Of a DNA stretch of 53,392 nt, positions 33,680 to 46,270 are shown piece by piece (the first letter of the stretch is position 1; every line of letters begins with the position of its first letter). A program made the translations under genes and the position numbers. The notes under the pieces are model-generated. The model had not been told where the DNA came from. It did not search any database and worked only from the letters and a program-made list of their open reading frames with translations. The DNA comes from Deltaproteobacteria bacterium (GTDB lineage: Bacteria > Desulfobacterota > Binatia > UBA9968 > JAJDTQ01): contig JAPPNE010000104.1 in assembly GCA_028818775.1 (NCBI GenBank), positions 1-53,392 of the forward strand, given 5' to 3'.

Positions 33680-34408
33680 ATGAACGAGACCGAGAAATAC
33701 CTGATCGACGTGGCCTATCCCTTCTGGGAGACCGAGGCCGAGATCGCCAGGCGCTTTTTCCGCAACAACCCGACGCGGGAGCAGCACGTCTACTGGCTCA
33801 AGGCCCAGCTATGGAAGGAGTTGCACCCGGTGGACGGCTACTTCACCGGCCTGCACCGGGAGCTGGCCAACCTCGTGGAGATGTTCCCCCAAGTGGACCG
33901 CACCGTCGACCGGCACCACTACCACGGGCTCATGGAGCAGATGGTCCAGGAGTTCAACCACTACGTCCTCCAGGCCGACATCCTGGAGTACCTGCTCGGC
34001 CGCAAGATCGCCGCCGAGGACACCATCCAGTTGCCCGAGGAGAAGGCCCTGGGCGATCTGCGCCGCGCCTACGTGGCCGGCTCGGCGGTGGAGAAGGCCG
34101 CGGTCCTGGTCACCGAGGGCGGCGGCGCGCGCCTCTTCCGGGAGGGCCGCAAGCTCAAGGGCAGCGTGCTGGCGCGCAAGATCGCCGCGGCCATGGAGGT
34201 GGTCTACCAGGACGAGAAGAACCACTACCGCGAGGCCGCGCGCGAGGCGGCCGCGGCGGTGGGCAACAAGCGCCACCTCAAGACCATGAAACGGGCCATC
34301 GAGCGCGTCAGCCTGCAGCGCGTGCGCATGCGCAACGAGATGTTCCAGTACCCGCTGTCCGAGGAGGGCGTCGAGCGCTGCGTCGCGAAACACTACCGCC
34401 CGGTGTGA
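33680..34408 (+). CDS. Putative ferritin-like di-iron protein of unknown function
   Basis: A 242-residue, strongly helical, charged soluble protein without a signal peptide. I do not recognise a named family. It has two ExxH motifs about 88 residues apart, E91-F-N-H94 in MEQMVQEFNHY and E179-K-N-H182 in VVYQDEKNHY, with other acids and histidines nearby (E86, H79, H80, H82, E138, E146). Paired ExxH motifs on helices are the classic di-iron site of the ferritin-like superfamily. The ATG has GGGAGG about 13 bases upstream. It is divergent from the CinA-like gene, and a REP element follows its stop. An oxidase, oxygenase or iron-binding role is possible. Confidence 0.6.
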   Translation: MNETEKYLIDVAYPFWETEAEIARRFFRNNPTREQHVYWLKAQLWKELHPVDGYFTGLHRELANLVEMFPQVDRTVDRHHYHGLMEQMVQEFNHYVLQADILEYLLGRKIAAEDTIQLPEEKALGDLRRAYVAGSAVEKAAVLVTEGGGARLFREGRKLKGSVLARKIAAAMEVVYQDEKNHYREAAREAAAAVGNKRHLKTMKRAIERVSLQRVRMRNEMFQYPLSEEGVERCVAKHYRPV

Positions 34409-34420
34409 ACCGTATGCGCG

Positions 34421-34540
34421 CGCCCTTCGACTTCGTTCGGCTGCGCCTCACTACGCTCAGGACGAACGGTTGGTGTTTCAAACCGTTCGTCCTGAGCGAA
34501 GCGAAGCGAAGTCGAAGGGCGCCAACTCGAAGGGCGCCAA
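34421..34540. repeat. REP-like inverted repeat (family A) with a duplicated end
   Basis: Two inverted arms (CCTTCGACTTCG ... CTCAGGACGAACGG and its inverse) surround a short loop. The last part, TCGAAGGGCGCCAAC, is present twice in tandem. It fills the gap between the di-iron candidate and lpxA. Confidence 0.88.
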
Positions 34541-34546
34541 CCCCGG

Positions 34547-35347
34547 CTACGGCCGGCCCAGCGGATGGGACTTGGGGCCGGCGCAGACCCCGCGTTTGGA
34601 CGCGCGGATGAACTCGAGCAGGAAGGCGACGTCGCCGAACGGATCGGAGAGGTGTTCTTCCAGTTCCTTCACCGCCGCGCTCAGGTTGCGCCGCTTGCGG
34701 AAGAGGATCTGGAAGGCGTTTTTCAGGACCCGGATGCGGGGTTCCTCGAAACCGGCCCGGCGCAGTCCCACCACGTTCAGGCCGCGCACGGTGTGCTGCC
34801 AGTCGATGATGGAGAACGGCGGCACGTCGCGGCTCGTGGCGCTCAAGCCGCGCATCATGGCCATGGTACCGACGCGCACGAACTGGTGCACCGCGCAGCT
34901 CGCGGACAGCACCGCGCGGTCGCCGACCTCCACGTAGCCGCCCAACACCGAGTTGTTGGTCATGATGATGCGGTTGCCCAGCCGGCAGTTGTGGGCCACG
35001 TGGCTGTTGGCCATCAGGAAGTTGTCGTCGCCGAGCACCGTGGTGGTGTCCTGCGCGGTGCCCCGGTGGACCTGGACGCCCTCGCGGAACACGTTGCGGT
35101 CGCCGATGCGGAGGTAGGACTTCGCATCCCGGTACGAGAGGTCCTGCGGCGCGTCTCCCAGCACGGCGCCGCTGTGAACCTGGTTGCCTTCGCCCAGTTC
35201 CGTCCAACCCAGCACCACGGCGTGGGGAAAGAGGCGCGTGCCGGCGCCGATCTTCGCCGGACCGTCGATGACGGCATAGGGCCCCAGCTCGGCGTCCGGA
35301 TGGATTTCGGCCCGTGGATCCACCACGGCGGTAGGATGTATCGACAT
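34547..35347 (-). CDS. lpxA: UDP-N-acetylglucosamine acyltransferase
   Basis: A 266-residue left-handed beta-helix enzyme that puts the first acyl chain on UDP-GlcNAc in lipid A synthesis. Hexapeptide repeats fill the first two thirds (IHPTAVVDPRAEIHPDAELGP). The catalytic histidine motif VHRGT is present, followed by FLMANSHVAHNCRLGN and AVHQFVRVG, as in E. coli. The helical C-terminus contains LKNAFQILFRKRRNLS. The start is ATG 35347 with GGAG upstream. The usual partners lpxD, fabZ and lpxB are not adjacent. It shows that the host makes lipopolysaccharide. Confidence 0.95.
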   Translation of the reverse strand: MSIHPTAVVDPRAEIHPDAELGPYAVIDGPAKIGAGTRLFPHAVVLGWTELGEGNQVHSGAVLGDAPQDLSYRDAKSYLRIGDRNVFREGVQVHRGTAQDTTTVLGDDNFLMANSHVAHNCRLGNRIIMTNNSVLGGYVEVGDRAVLSASCAVHQFVRVGTMAMMRGLSATSRDVPPFSIIDWQHTVRGLNVVGLRRAGFEEPRIRVLKNAFQILFRKRRNLSAAVKELEEHLSDPFGDVAFLLEFIRASKRGVCAGPKSHPLGRP

Positions 35348-35452
35348 GTTCGCTCTCCGGCTCCTACGGCTGAAGCGCCGCAAGGGATGCGGCGAAAGCA
35401 CTCGGCCGCGAGACGCCGGATTCGGGCACGGGCACGGGTAGGGGGTCCTGGT

Positions 35453-35641
35453 TCATTGATGCTCGGATTCTTCGACGGGCCGCGACTCGTCGTCAAGTTC
35501 GTCCCCGGCAACGCGATAGGCCCCGTCCGCCCAGGCGCCGAGGTCGACGAACCGGCAACGCTCCGAGCAGAAGGGCCGGTAAGGATTGCCGGTCCATGGC
35601 GTTTCGGTACGACAGATCGGGCACTTGACAGTGGTCGGCAT
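35453..35641 (-). CDS. yacG: Zinc-binding protein YacG (DNA gyrase inhibitor family)
   Basis: A 62-residue treble-clef zinc protein: KCPICRTETPW, then RPFCSERCRFVDLGAWADGAYRV. The four cysteines (CPIC and CSERC) bind zinc. E. coli YacG binds the GyrB C-terminus and inhibits gyrase. The start is MPTTVKCP at 35641; the frame is open upstream but not family-like. The C-terminal acidic tail (DELDDESRPVEESE) is usual. It lies upstream of lpxA on the same strand with about 105 bases between. Confidence 0.92.
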   Translation of the reverse strand: MPTTVKCPICRTETPWTGNPYRPFCSERCRFVDLGAWADGAYRVAGDELDDESRPVEESEHQ

Positions 35642-35800
35642 GTTGATGCAGCCGCTTTCCGGCACCGGCGTGTTCCGTGTCGAAGAACGTTCCCGCCAGC
35701 GTGCGGCTCCTCCTTCTTGACTAGCAGTTTCATGTTGCTTTTTCAAAGATGAGGCACTTGAGAATGGAACTTGAGAGCGCCGCCGGAGGGAGGCATACTG

Positions 35801-36796
35801 ATGCCTCGCGACCGAGCGCCACGGGTCCCCGGACCGGACCCCGGCGCGGCAGTGCTACACCCACGGAGCGAGAGGGGAATGATTGACCCGTTGCCGGTCC
35901 TCGTGATGGCCGGCGGCAACGACCGGGTTGAAACGATCCCGGAGGGCGTGGCGCCCGACGAAGTCCTGAAGGGTTTCAAGGGCGCCGTACGCTTGCCGTC
36001 CGGCCGCTGTATCGCGGGCGAGCTGATCCAGCGGATGCGTGACAGCCGCCGGTTCGAGGACCCGGTCCTGGTGGGGCCGCGGCGCGTCTACGGGGACCTG
36101 GTGGACTGTGAGATCAGCGACACCCCCGGAGACCTGCTGGCCAACATCCAGCGGTTCGCCACGCTCCTGACCGAGCGCTACCCGGAGCGCCCGGTGGCGG
36201 TTTCGGCCTGCGACATATTGCCCACGGCGGAAGAGTTCCGCTCCCTGCTGGACGAGGGCTACGCGCCCAGCGCCGGCAGCGGCCTGTGGTGGCAGATGAT
36301 CGCGGCCGAGCCCCGGGAGATGGGCGTCAGCAGTTGGAAGCCCAGCTACCGCATGCGTCCGGCGCCCCGGGAGCCGCTGCTCAACCTCTATCCGGGCCAC
36401 CTGCTGGTGCTGCGGCCGAACGCCGTCCGCCTGGACTGGTTCAACATGTTCCTCATGATGGCGTACCGCTACCGCAACCGCAGCATCTACGAGCGCCTGA
36501 TCCGCATCACGCTCAGGGCCGTGGGCCTGTGGCTGGAGGAAGACTGGCGCCGTCTGCGGCACGTCCGCTGCCCGGGACGCACCCTGGCGGCGCCGTACGG
36601 CATCCTGAAGACCTACCTCCGCTACACCGCGCACCGCCTTGCGGTGCCGGAGCTCGCCGCCGAGCTGTCGCGCCAGATCATGGTGCGGGACGACGCCGGC
36701 GGCATGCCCCACCCGGTAGCCATGACCGTGACCCGGATCCGCTCCTTCGCCAAGGACATCGACACCCGCCGCGAACTGGAGGAAGTCGCGGGGTGA
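35801..36796 (+). CDS. MobA-like nucleotidyltransferase family protein
   Basis: A 331-residue protein with a GT-A/Rossmann-like start: LPVLVMAGGNDR (nucleotide loop, but lacking the usual GxGxR form), a Lys in VLKGFKGAVRL, IQRMRDSRRFEDPVLVG, and an acidic motif VAVSACDILPTAEEF, as in NTP_transf_3 enzymes. The second half (WFNMFLMMAYRYRNRSIYERLIRITLRAVG) is a helical region I cannot place. The ATG at 35801 has a GGAGGGAGG site; ATG 35879 is an alternative. The substrate is unknown. It could be a sugar-phosphate or molybdopterin nucleotidyltransferase. Confidence 0.65.
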   Translation: MPRDRAPRVPGPDPGAAVLHPRSERGMIDPLPVLVMAGGNDRVETIPEGVAPDEVLKGFKGAVRLPSGRCIAGELIQRMRDSRRFEDPVLVGPRRVYGDLVDCEISDTPGDLLANIQRFATLLTERYPERPVAVSACDILPTAEEFRSLLDEGYAPSAGSGLWWQMIAAEPREMGVSSWKPSYRMRPAPREPLLNLYPGHLLVLRPNAVRLDWFNMFLMMAYRYRNRSIYERLIRITLRAVGLWLEEDWRRLRHVRCPGRTLAAPYGILKTYLRYTAHRLAVPELAAELSRQIMVRDDAGGMPHPVAMTVTRIRSFAKDIDTRRELEEVAG

Positions 36797-36813
36797 CGTT
36801 TCGTAAGGACTAG

Positions 36814-36947
36814 ATGGCGTCCTTCGACTTCGCTTCGCTACGCTCAGGACGAACGGAAAAGTATTGATGGAGTCGCAAACTTGTCACCGTTCGTCCTGAG
36901 CGTAGCGAAGCGAAGTCGAAGGACGCCAAACCAAATCCGACAAACTC
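36814..36947. repeat. REP-like inverted repeat (family A), near-identical twin of 3339-3474
   Basis: Arms at 36814-36856 and 36887-36928 enclose a loop like that of the 3339 element (GGAAAAGTAT ... AAACTTGTCA). The shared tail after the right arm (CCAAATCCGACA-R-ACTC) then runs straight to the CTA that is the stop codon of the minus-strand amidotransferase. Confidence 0.9.
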
Positions 36948-37670
36948 CTACAGCACGCGGGCGAGCCAGCGGCGGAAGAACTCCGGTCCCTGGCGTTCCA
37001 GGGCGGGGGCGAAGCGGCGGGTGGCGTCACGGAGCTGGGCCACCGAGATGTCGGGGGTGGTCTCGATCTCCAGGGTGTGGCCGATGAACCAGCGTTCGAG
37101 GCCGGCGGCGGTCACCTCGGGATGGAACTGAAGCGCCAGGGCGCGCTCGCCCCAGCCGAAGGCCTGGTTCTCGCACGCCTCGGTGGAGGCCAGGTGAAGT
37201 GCGCCCCGCGGCAGGTCGAAGGTGTCCCCGTGCCAGTGGAGCACCGAGGCATGGGGCGGCGCCAGCAGGGCCAGGGCCGACGCCGCGCCGGCCTCGCTCA
37301 GGGAGAGCGGACCCCAGCCGATCTCCTTGCGCCCCGCGCCGTACACCCGCGCCCCCAGCGCCCGCGCCATGAGCTGGGCGCCCAGGCAGATACCCAGGGT
37401 CGGACGGTCCACGGCCAGGCGGCGCTTGATGAGGCGCACCTCCTCCGCCAGGAACGGATACTGGCCGTCGTCTCCGGCGCCGATGGGCCCGCCCAGGACC
37501 ACCAGCAGATCGGCGTCCGCGGCCGGGTCGAAACCGTCCAGACCGGCCTCGAGGTACTGGATGCGGCAGCCGCGTTCGGCCAGGGGGCCGGCGAAAGAGC
37601 CCAGGTCTTCAAAAGCGACGTGCCGGATCACGACTGCGCGCCGGGGGATGGTTTCCGGGGAATAGCTCAT
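36948..37670 (-). CDS. Class I glutamine amidotransferase (GMP synthase-like)
   Basis: A 240-residue stand-alone GATase1 protein. The catalytic triad is visible: Cys in LGICLGAQLMARALG, and His and Glu in LALQFHPEVTAAGLERW; also VVLGGPIGAGDDGQYPFL and HWHGDTFDLP. The COG0518 group includes proteins that use glutamine or act as gamma-glutamyl peptidases on other substrates. No synthetase domain is attached. Its TAG stop is the edge of a REP-like element. The exact role is unknown. Confidence 0.88.
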   Translation of the reverse strand: MSYSPETIPRRAVVIRHVAFEDLGSFAGPLAERGCRIQYLEAGLDGFDPAADADLLVVLGGPIGAGDDGQYPFLAEEVRLIKRRLAVDRPTLGICLGAQLMARALGARVYGAGRKEIGWGPLSLSEAGAASALALLAPPHASVLHWHGDTFDLPRGALHLASTEACENQAFGWGERALALQFHPEVTAAGLERWFIGHTLEIETTPDISVAQLRDATRRFAPALERQGPEFFRRWLARVL

Positions 37671-37788
37671 GGGCGGCAGTTCATGGGAATGCTCGTGGAC
37701 GGCAAACTCTCGGCAAGTTCCCCCTAGCGCGCAAACCGTCTAAACTCAAACGGAGGCGGCTGGGAAGGGCGGTGAAGGAGACGAACAC

Positions 37789-39496
<1,708 letters not shown>

Positions 39497-39513
<17 letters not shown>

Positions 39514-42202
39514 CAAGTCCGGGACAACAACGAGCTCTGCGTCCAGGGGTGGTTCGGCCAAGAGCCGCATCCTGCTGCTGGACAGCTACTCCTTGGCCTT
39601 CCGCGCCTTCTTCGCCTTGCCGGAGAGCCTCGTCACCAGTTCCGGGCAGGTGACCAACGCGGTGTTCGGGTTCACCTCGATGCTCTTCAAGCTGGAGAGC
39701 GAGGAGCGGCCCGACGCGGTGATCGCGTGCATGGACAAGGGCGAGCCGCAGTTCCGGCTGGACCAGTATCCGGCGTACAAGGCGGGCCGGGACGAGACGC
39801 CGCAGACCCTGCGCGGGCAGTTCCCGCTCATCCGCGAGGTGCTGGAGGCGCTGTGCCTGCCGGTGGTGGAGCTGGAGGGGTACGAGGCGGACGACCTGCT
39901 GGCGACGCTGGCCCGGCGTGGGCGCGAGGCGGGGCACCACGTGATCATCGTGAGCGGCGACCGCGACTGCCTCCAGCTCGTGAACGACGACGTCACCGTG
40001 CTGATGACGCGGCGCGGCGTCACCGACATGATCCGCTACGATCCCGCCATGGTGGAGGAGCGCTACGGCGTGAGCCCCGAGCGCTGGACCGATTTCGCCG
40101 CCCTCAAGGGCGAGCAGGCCGACAACCTGCCGGGGGTGCCCGGGGTGGGCGACAAGACCGCGGCCCGGCTCCTCGAAAAGTACGGCAACATCGAAGGGAT
40201 CATCGAGCACGCCGCCGAACTCACCCCCAAGATCCGCAAGGGCATCGAGGAGTGCGCCGACCAGGTGAAGCTCAACCGCAAGCTCGGGCGGCTGCTGGAC
40301 GACGTGCCGCTGGAGACCGACGAAAGCCTGTTCGTGCGCCGGCCGTGGGATCCGGAGACGGTGCGCAAGCTGTTCACCTCCCTGGAGTTCCGGACGCTCT
40401 ACCAGCGGCTCCTGGCGCTGGCGCCGGACGCGGAGCCGCCGGAGGAGGCGGTGATCCGGCCGTCGTCCATCTCCCGGTGGAACTCGGGCGCGGACGTGCC
40501 CGAGGCCGACGCGGTGGCGGTGGCGTGGGACGATGGGAATGGCGGCATGGCGGCGCTGTGCGCGCGCCCCGGCGAGGTGGGAATGCTGCCCCTGGACCTG
40601 GCCGCCGGCCCGGGCGAGTTGTTGGCGGCCGAGGGCACCGCCAAGGTGGTGTACGAGGCCAAGCCGCTGTACGGCGCCATGATCGCCAGGGGCGCGGCGC
40701 TGCGCGGGGTGCGCTGCGACCTCAAGATCGCCGCCTACCTGCTGGACCCCGGCGCCAGCGGCGGCTACGCGCTCAAGGACCTCGTGCGCCGCCACCTGGA
40801 CGCGGAGCTGGACGGCGAGGGGGCGGAGGCCGAGGCCCGGGGCGGCCCGGTCCAGGGCGACCTCCTCAACCCCGGCGACGAGGCCCGGGAGGAAGCGGCG
40901 CGCCGGCGCCGGCTGGCGGCCGAGGCGGCGGCGGTGCAGGCCCTGGCGCCGGTGCTGGAGGCGCGCCTCAAGGAGACCGGGAGCTGGGAGCTGGCGCAGA
41001 CGCTGGAGTTCCCGCTGACCGAGGTGCTGGCGCGCATGGAGCACGCCGGTATCGCGGTGGACGACGGCTACCTCGACGGGCTCAACCGGGAGCTGGGGGA
41101 GCGCATGGACTCGCTCCAGGCCAAGGTGCAGGAGCACGCCGGCGAGTCCTTCAACGTGAACTCCCACCCGCAGTTGTCGCGCATCCTGTTCGAGAAGCTC
41201 GAACTTCCCAAGACCAAGAAGATCAAGACCGGCTACTCCACCGACGCCTCGGAGCTGGGCAAGCTCGCCGGCAGCCATCCCATCATCGATGCGCTGCTGG
41301 AGTACCGCGAGGTCGCCAAGCTCAGGACCGGCTTCACCGACTCGCTGCTGAGCCTGGTGAACGCGGACACGGGGCGCATCCACACCACCTACGAGCAGGC
41401 CGCGGCCGCCACCGGCCGGCTGTCGTCGTCGGCGCCGAACCTCCAGAATATCCCGATCCGGGCGGACCTCGGGCGGCAGATCCGGCGCGCCTTCGTGGCG
41501 CCCACGGACAGCGTGCTGCTGTCCGCCGACTACTCGCAGATCGAGCTGCGGGTGCTGGCGCACATGTCCGAGGACGAGAGTTTCCTGGCGGCCTTTGCCC
41601 AAGGGCACGACTTCCACGCCGCCACCGCCGCCAAGGTGTTCGGCGTGGAGCTGGACGGCGTCACCGCGGAGATGCGGAGCCGCGTCAAGCAGTTCTCCTA
41701 CGGCATCGCCTACGGCATGTCCGCCTTCGGCGTTTCCCAGCGGCTCGGCATCGAGGTGGGCGAGGCGCGCGAGTTCATCGACGCCTACTACGCCCAGTTC
41801 CCGGCGGTGAAGGCGTTCCTGGACGCGCAGGTGGAGAAGGCCCGGGTGGACGGCTTCACCACCACCATGTTCGGCCGGCGGCGCTACCTGCCGGAGCTTC
41901 AGTCCGCCAACTTCCGCCTGCGGGCGGTGGGCGAGCGCATGGCGCTCAACGCGCCGATCCAGGGCACTGCCGCCGACATCATGAAGCGGGCCATGATCGC
42001 GGTGGACCGGGCGCTACTGGACGAGCCGGTGGCGCGCATGCTGCTGACGGTGCACGACGAGCTGGTGTTCGAGGTGCCGCGGGCCTCGCTGGAGCGGGCC
42101 ACGGCGCTGGTCAAGGAGCGCATGGAGGGTGCCGCCGAGCTGCGCTGCGGCCTGGTGGTGGACGTCCACACCGGCGGCAACTGGGCGGACGCGCACGCGT
42201 AG
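39497..42202 (+). CDS. polA: DNA polymerase I, proofreading domain degenerate
   Basis: A 901-residue enzyme for gap filling and primer removal. The 5'-3' exonuclease (residues about 25-300) is intact: LLLDSYSLAFRAFFAL, YEADDLLATLAR, VSGDRDCLQLV, LPGVPGVGDKTAARLL. The 3'-5' exonuclease region lacks the DxE motif (VAVAWDDGNGG at its place) and the later Asp, so proofreading is probably lost, as in Taq. The polymerase domain is complete: GRLSSSAPNLQNIPIR, LLSADYSQIELRVLAHMS, VHDELVFEV. In the O helix (VKQFSYGIAYGMSAFG) a Tyr stands where E. coli has Phe762. Confidence 0.96.
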
Positions 42203-42211
42203 GCTCTCACT

Positions 42212-42376
42212 CTAGTGTCCTGTCTCACAAATACGGTTGTGAAGATGCGAGGGCATTTTGGTTGTCGGCAAGGCGCGATGACGAGCAGTGGCGGGCACCA
42301 CGCGAGGAAGAGCAACGCAGCCGACGGCAAAAAGGACCCGCAGATTCATAACGCTATTTGTGAGACAGGACACTAG
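42212..42376. mobile_element. MITE-like element with 22-bp perfect terminal inverted repeats
   Basis: A 165-bp non-coding unit bounded by CTAGTGTCCTGTCTCACAA... at the left and its exact inverse at the right (22 bases each, including the outer CTAG). It sits between polA and the betaine permease. CTAG at both edges could be a four-base target duplication, as produced by IS5-group elements (YTAR). It has no transposase. The interior (GGCAAGGCGCGATGACGAGC) looks like a remnant of a larger element. Confidence 0.8.
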
Positions 42377-42393
42377 GAAGGCGGGAGGTGTTC

Positions 42394-43278
42394 ATGAACG
42401 GTTGGCTCTGGCAATTTCCCACCCTCGACCAGGCTTCGCTGCGCGCCCTCAAGAAGGCGTTCGACTCGGGGTACCGGGGGTTCTCCCGGAGCTACGGCGA
42501 CGCCATCGAGGCCTTCTTCGATCCCCTGCTCTACTTCCTGGTGTGGTTCGAGCGGCTGCTCCTGGCCGCCCCCTGGTGGCTCGTGATCGTCGTGGTGGCG
42601 TTCGTGTGCTGGGTCGCCGGCCGCAGCCGCAAGCTCTCCATCACCGTGGCCGCGGCGCTCTTCCTCATCGGCTACCTGGGCATGTGGGAAGACACCATGC
42701 GGACCCTGGCGATCATCTTCGTCTCCACCCTGATCGCCATCTCCATCGGCATTCCGGTGGGCATCTGGATGTCCCGCTCCGACCGGGTGCAGGCGTTCAT
42801 CACGCCGATCCTCGACATCATGCAGACCATGCCCATCTTCGTCTACCTGATCCCGGTGGTGATGCTGTTCGGGCTCGGCAAGATACCCGGGCTGATCGCG
42901 GTGGTGATCTACGCGGTGCCGCCGGTGATCCGGCTCACCAACCTGGGCATCCGGCTGGTGGACAAGGAAGTGCTGGAGGCGGCGGACGCCTTCGGCACCG
43001 ACACCTGGAGGCGGCTGTTCGACATCCAGATGCCGCTGGCGCTGCCCAACATCATGGCGGGCGTGAACCAGACCATCATGATGGCGCTCTCCATGGTGGT
43101 CATCGCCTCCATGATCGGCGTCAAGGGCCTGGGGCAGCCGGTGCTCCAGGCGGTGACCAACCAGTACTTCGCCCTGGGCCTCTTCAACGGGGCCGCGGTG
43201 GTGGCGCTGGCCATCGTCTTCGACCGCATCACCCAGAGCTACGGCAGGCGCATACAAACCAGCAGGCAGACGTCATGA
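42394..43278 (+). CDS. Glycine betaine/proline-type ABC transporter permease (ProW-like)
   Basis: A 294-residue inner-membrane permease with about six helices. The family segments are MWEDTMRTLAIIFVSTLIAISIGIPVGI, ILDIMQTMPIFVYLIPVVMLFG and the EAA loop EAADAFGTDTWRRLFDIQMPLALPNIMAGVNQ. The ATG at 42394 has GGGAGG five bases upstream, directly after the MITE. Its stop overlaps the ATPase start (ATGA). With that ATPase it would import a quaternary amine osmoprotectant. No periplasmic binding protein (ProX) is adjacent. Confidence 0.92.
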   Translation: MNGWLWQFPTLDQASLRALKKAFDSGYRGFSRSYGDAIEAFFDPLLYFLVWFERLLLAAPWWLVIVVVAFVCWVAGRSRKLSITVAAALFLIGYLGMWEDTMRTLAIIFVSTLIAISIGIPVGIWMSRSDRVQAFITPILDIMQTMPIFVYLIPVVMLFGLGKIPGLIAVVIYAVPPVIRLTNLGIRLVDKEVLEAADAFGTDTWRRLFDIQMPLALPNIMAGVNQTIMMALSMVVIASMIGVKGLGQPVLQAVTNQYFALGLFNGAAVVALAIVFDRITQSYGRRIQTSRQTS

Positions 43279-44336
43279 CTACGGCAAGCGCTTCGAATAT
43301 CGAGATCCATTCCCTCTACAAGGTGTTCGGCGACAATCCCCCGTCGGTGATGCGCCTTGTGCGGGAGGGCGTGGACAAGCAGGAGCTCCTGGAGTCCCAC
43401 GGGCACGTGCTGGGGCTGCGGGACATCAACCTGACGGTCAACCCGGGCAGCATCCAGGTGGTGATGGGGCTCAGCGGCTGCGGCAAGTCCACCCTGGTGC
43501 GGCACGTCAACCGGCTCATCGACCCCACCGAGGGGACCGTGCTGGTGGACGGCCAGGACGTGCTCGGCCTGGGCCAGGCCGCGCTGCAGCACCTGCGGCG
43601 CCACAAGGTCAGCATGGTGTTCCAGCGCTTCGCGCTGTTCCCCCACCGGACCATCCTGGAGAACGTCCGGTACGGCCTGCTGATGCAGGGCGTGGCGCGG
43701 ACGGAATGCGACGAACGGGCCGAGCGGTGGATCGAGCGGGTGGGGCTCTCGGGTTACGAGGGGTCCTATCCGCACCAGCTTTCCGGCGGCATGCAGCAGC
43801 GCGTGGGCCTCGCCCGGGCGCTCGCCACCGAGGCCGAGATCCTGCTCATGGACGAGGCCTTCAGCGCCCTCGACCCGCTGATCCGGGCGGACATGCAGAC
43901 GCTCCTGCTGGAGCTTCAGCGGGAGCTGCACCGCACCATCCTGTTCGTCACCCACGACCTCGAGGAGGCCATCACCCTGGGCGACCGCATCGCCATCCTG
44001 CGCGACGGCGAGGTGGTGCAGAACGGCGATTCCCAGGAGATCGTGCTCAAGCCCAGCGACGACTACATCTCCAACTTCACCAAGAACATCAACCGCGGCC
44101 GGGTGATCCGCGTCGGCTCCATCATGGAGCCCACCCAGCCCCGTGCGCCGGAACCGGGCGGCAAGGATTGCTCCATTCCTTCGGAGATGCTGATCGAGGA
44201 GGCATTGCCCGTGGTGGTGGCGTCGCCCAACGACAAGGCCGCGGTGGTGGACGTCAAGGGCAAGACCGTGGGCGCCATCTCGGTGGGCCGGATGGTGCAC
44301 GCGTTGGCGGGCGACAGGCTGACGGGCGCGGCGTAG
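43275..44336 (+). CDS. Glycine betaine/proline-type ABC transporter ATP-binding protein (ProV-like)
   Basis: A 353-residue ATPase. It has Walker A GLSGCGKSTLVRHVNRL, the ProV-specific ILENVRYGL region, signature LSGGMQQRVGLARAL, Walker B ILLMDEAFSALDPLIR and switch FVTHDLEEA. The N-terminus (IHSLYKVFGDNPPSVMRLVREG) is typical of ProV. The C-terminal 85 residues contain a single short CBS-like segment (ALPVVVASPNDKAAVVDVKGKTVGAISV), shorter than the tandem CBS pair of OpuA/ProV that senses ionic strength. It overlaps the permease gene by four bases. Confidence 0.92.
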   Translation: MTTASASNIEIHSLYKVFGDNPPSVMRLVREGVDKQELLESHGHVLGLRDINLTVNPGSIQVVMGLSGCGKSTLVRHVNRLIDPTEGTVLVDGQDVLGLGQAALQHLRRHKVSMVFQRFALFPHRTILENVRYGLLMQGVARTECDERAERWIERVGLSGYEGSYPHQLSGGMQQRVGLARALATEAEILLMDEAFSALDPLIRADMQTLLLELQRELHRTILFVTHDLEEAITLGDRIAILRDGEVVQNGDSQEIVLKPSDDYISNFTKNINRGRVIRVGSIMEPTQPRAPEPGGKDCSIPSEMLIEEALPVVVASPNDKAAVVDVKGKTVGAISVGRMVHALAGDRLTGAA

Positions 44337-44340
44337 GAGT

Positions 44341-44415
<75 letters not shown>

Positions 44416-44451
44416 TCTAGGTCAATCCCATATTGGATCGCGGCAGCGATG

Positions 44452-44778
44452 TCAATGTTCCGATCGGTTCGCGGTCCTCACCCCGCCGGCCGGAAACAGG
44501 TAGATGGTCTCCCCCTCTCGCGCCAGCCCGAACTCCTCCCGCGCGAGCTTCTCCAGGTAGCGGTCGTCCTTGCGGATGCGATAGATCTTCTCGCGCAGCA
44601 GCTCGTTCTCCCGCTGCAGCGCCTGGGACCGTTCTTCCAGCAGGCGCCGTTCCTCCACCAGGCGGCGGTAGTGCAAGAGCCCCCACTCGCCGAACACCAG
44701 GAAGACCAGCATCAGCGACAACGCGGCCGCCAAACCATAGTTGACGGTGCGCCGCGACCATGTTTTCGCCGGAGCCAT
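44452..44778 (-). CDS. ftsB: Septum formation initiator family protein (FtsB/DivIC-like)
   Basis: A 108-residue bitopic cell division protein. A short cytoplasmic N-terminus is followed by one membrane helix (GLAAALSLMLVFLVFGEWGLL), a periplasmic leucine-zipper coiled coil (LLEERSQALQRENELLREKIYRI), and the family end KLAREEFGLAREGETIYLF. FtsB forms a complex with FtsL and FtsQ in the divisome. It lies just downstream of eno on the same strand, as in E. coli, which supports the call. Confidence 0.9.
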   Translation of the reverse strand: MAPAKTWSRRTVNYGLAAALSLMLVFLVFGEWGLLHYRRLVEERRLLEERSQALQRENELLREKIYRIRKDDRYLEKLAREEFGLAREGETIYLFPAGGVRTANRSEH

Positions 44779-44826
44779 AAGACAATTCTATCATGGTTTA
44801 TCGGCGCCCGGAGTGCAACCGGAGGA

Positions 44827-46134
<1,308 letters not shown>

Positions 46135-46270
46135 TCACTTTTTCGTAACAGATCACGCAAGGCATGACGAATTTGGGGCGGCGGAATGGACGGTCCCTGG
46201 TCGTAAACGACGGCCCAAATTGGGCTCGGCTGCGCCTCGCAAGGGTTGTCGGGTCGGTGGCGGGCCGCGC

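Noticed and set aside
42288..43274. Long upstream extension of the ProV-like frame
   Set aside because: It crosses the MITE and overlaps the ProW-like gene in another frame. The ATG at 43275 overlaps the permease stop.
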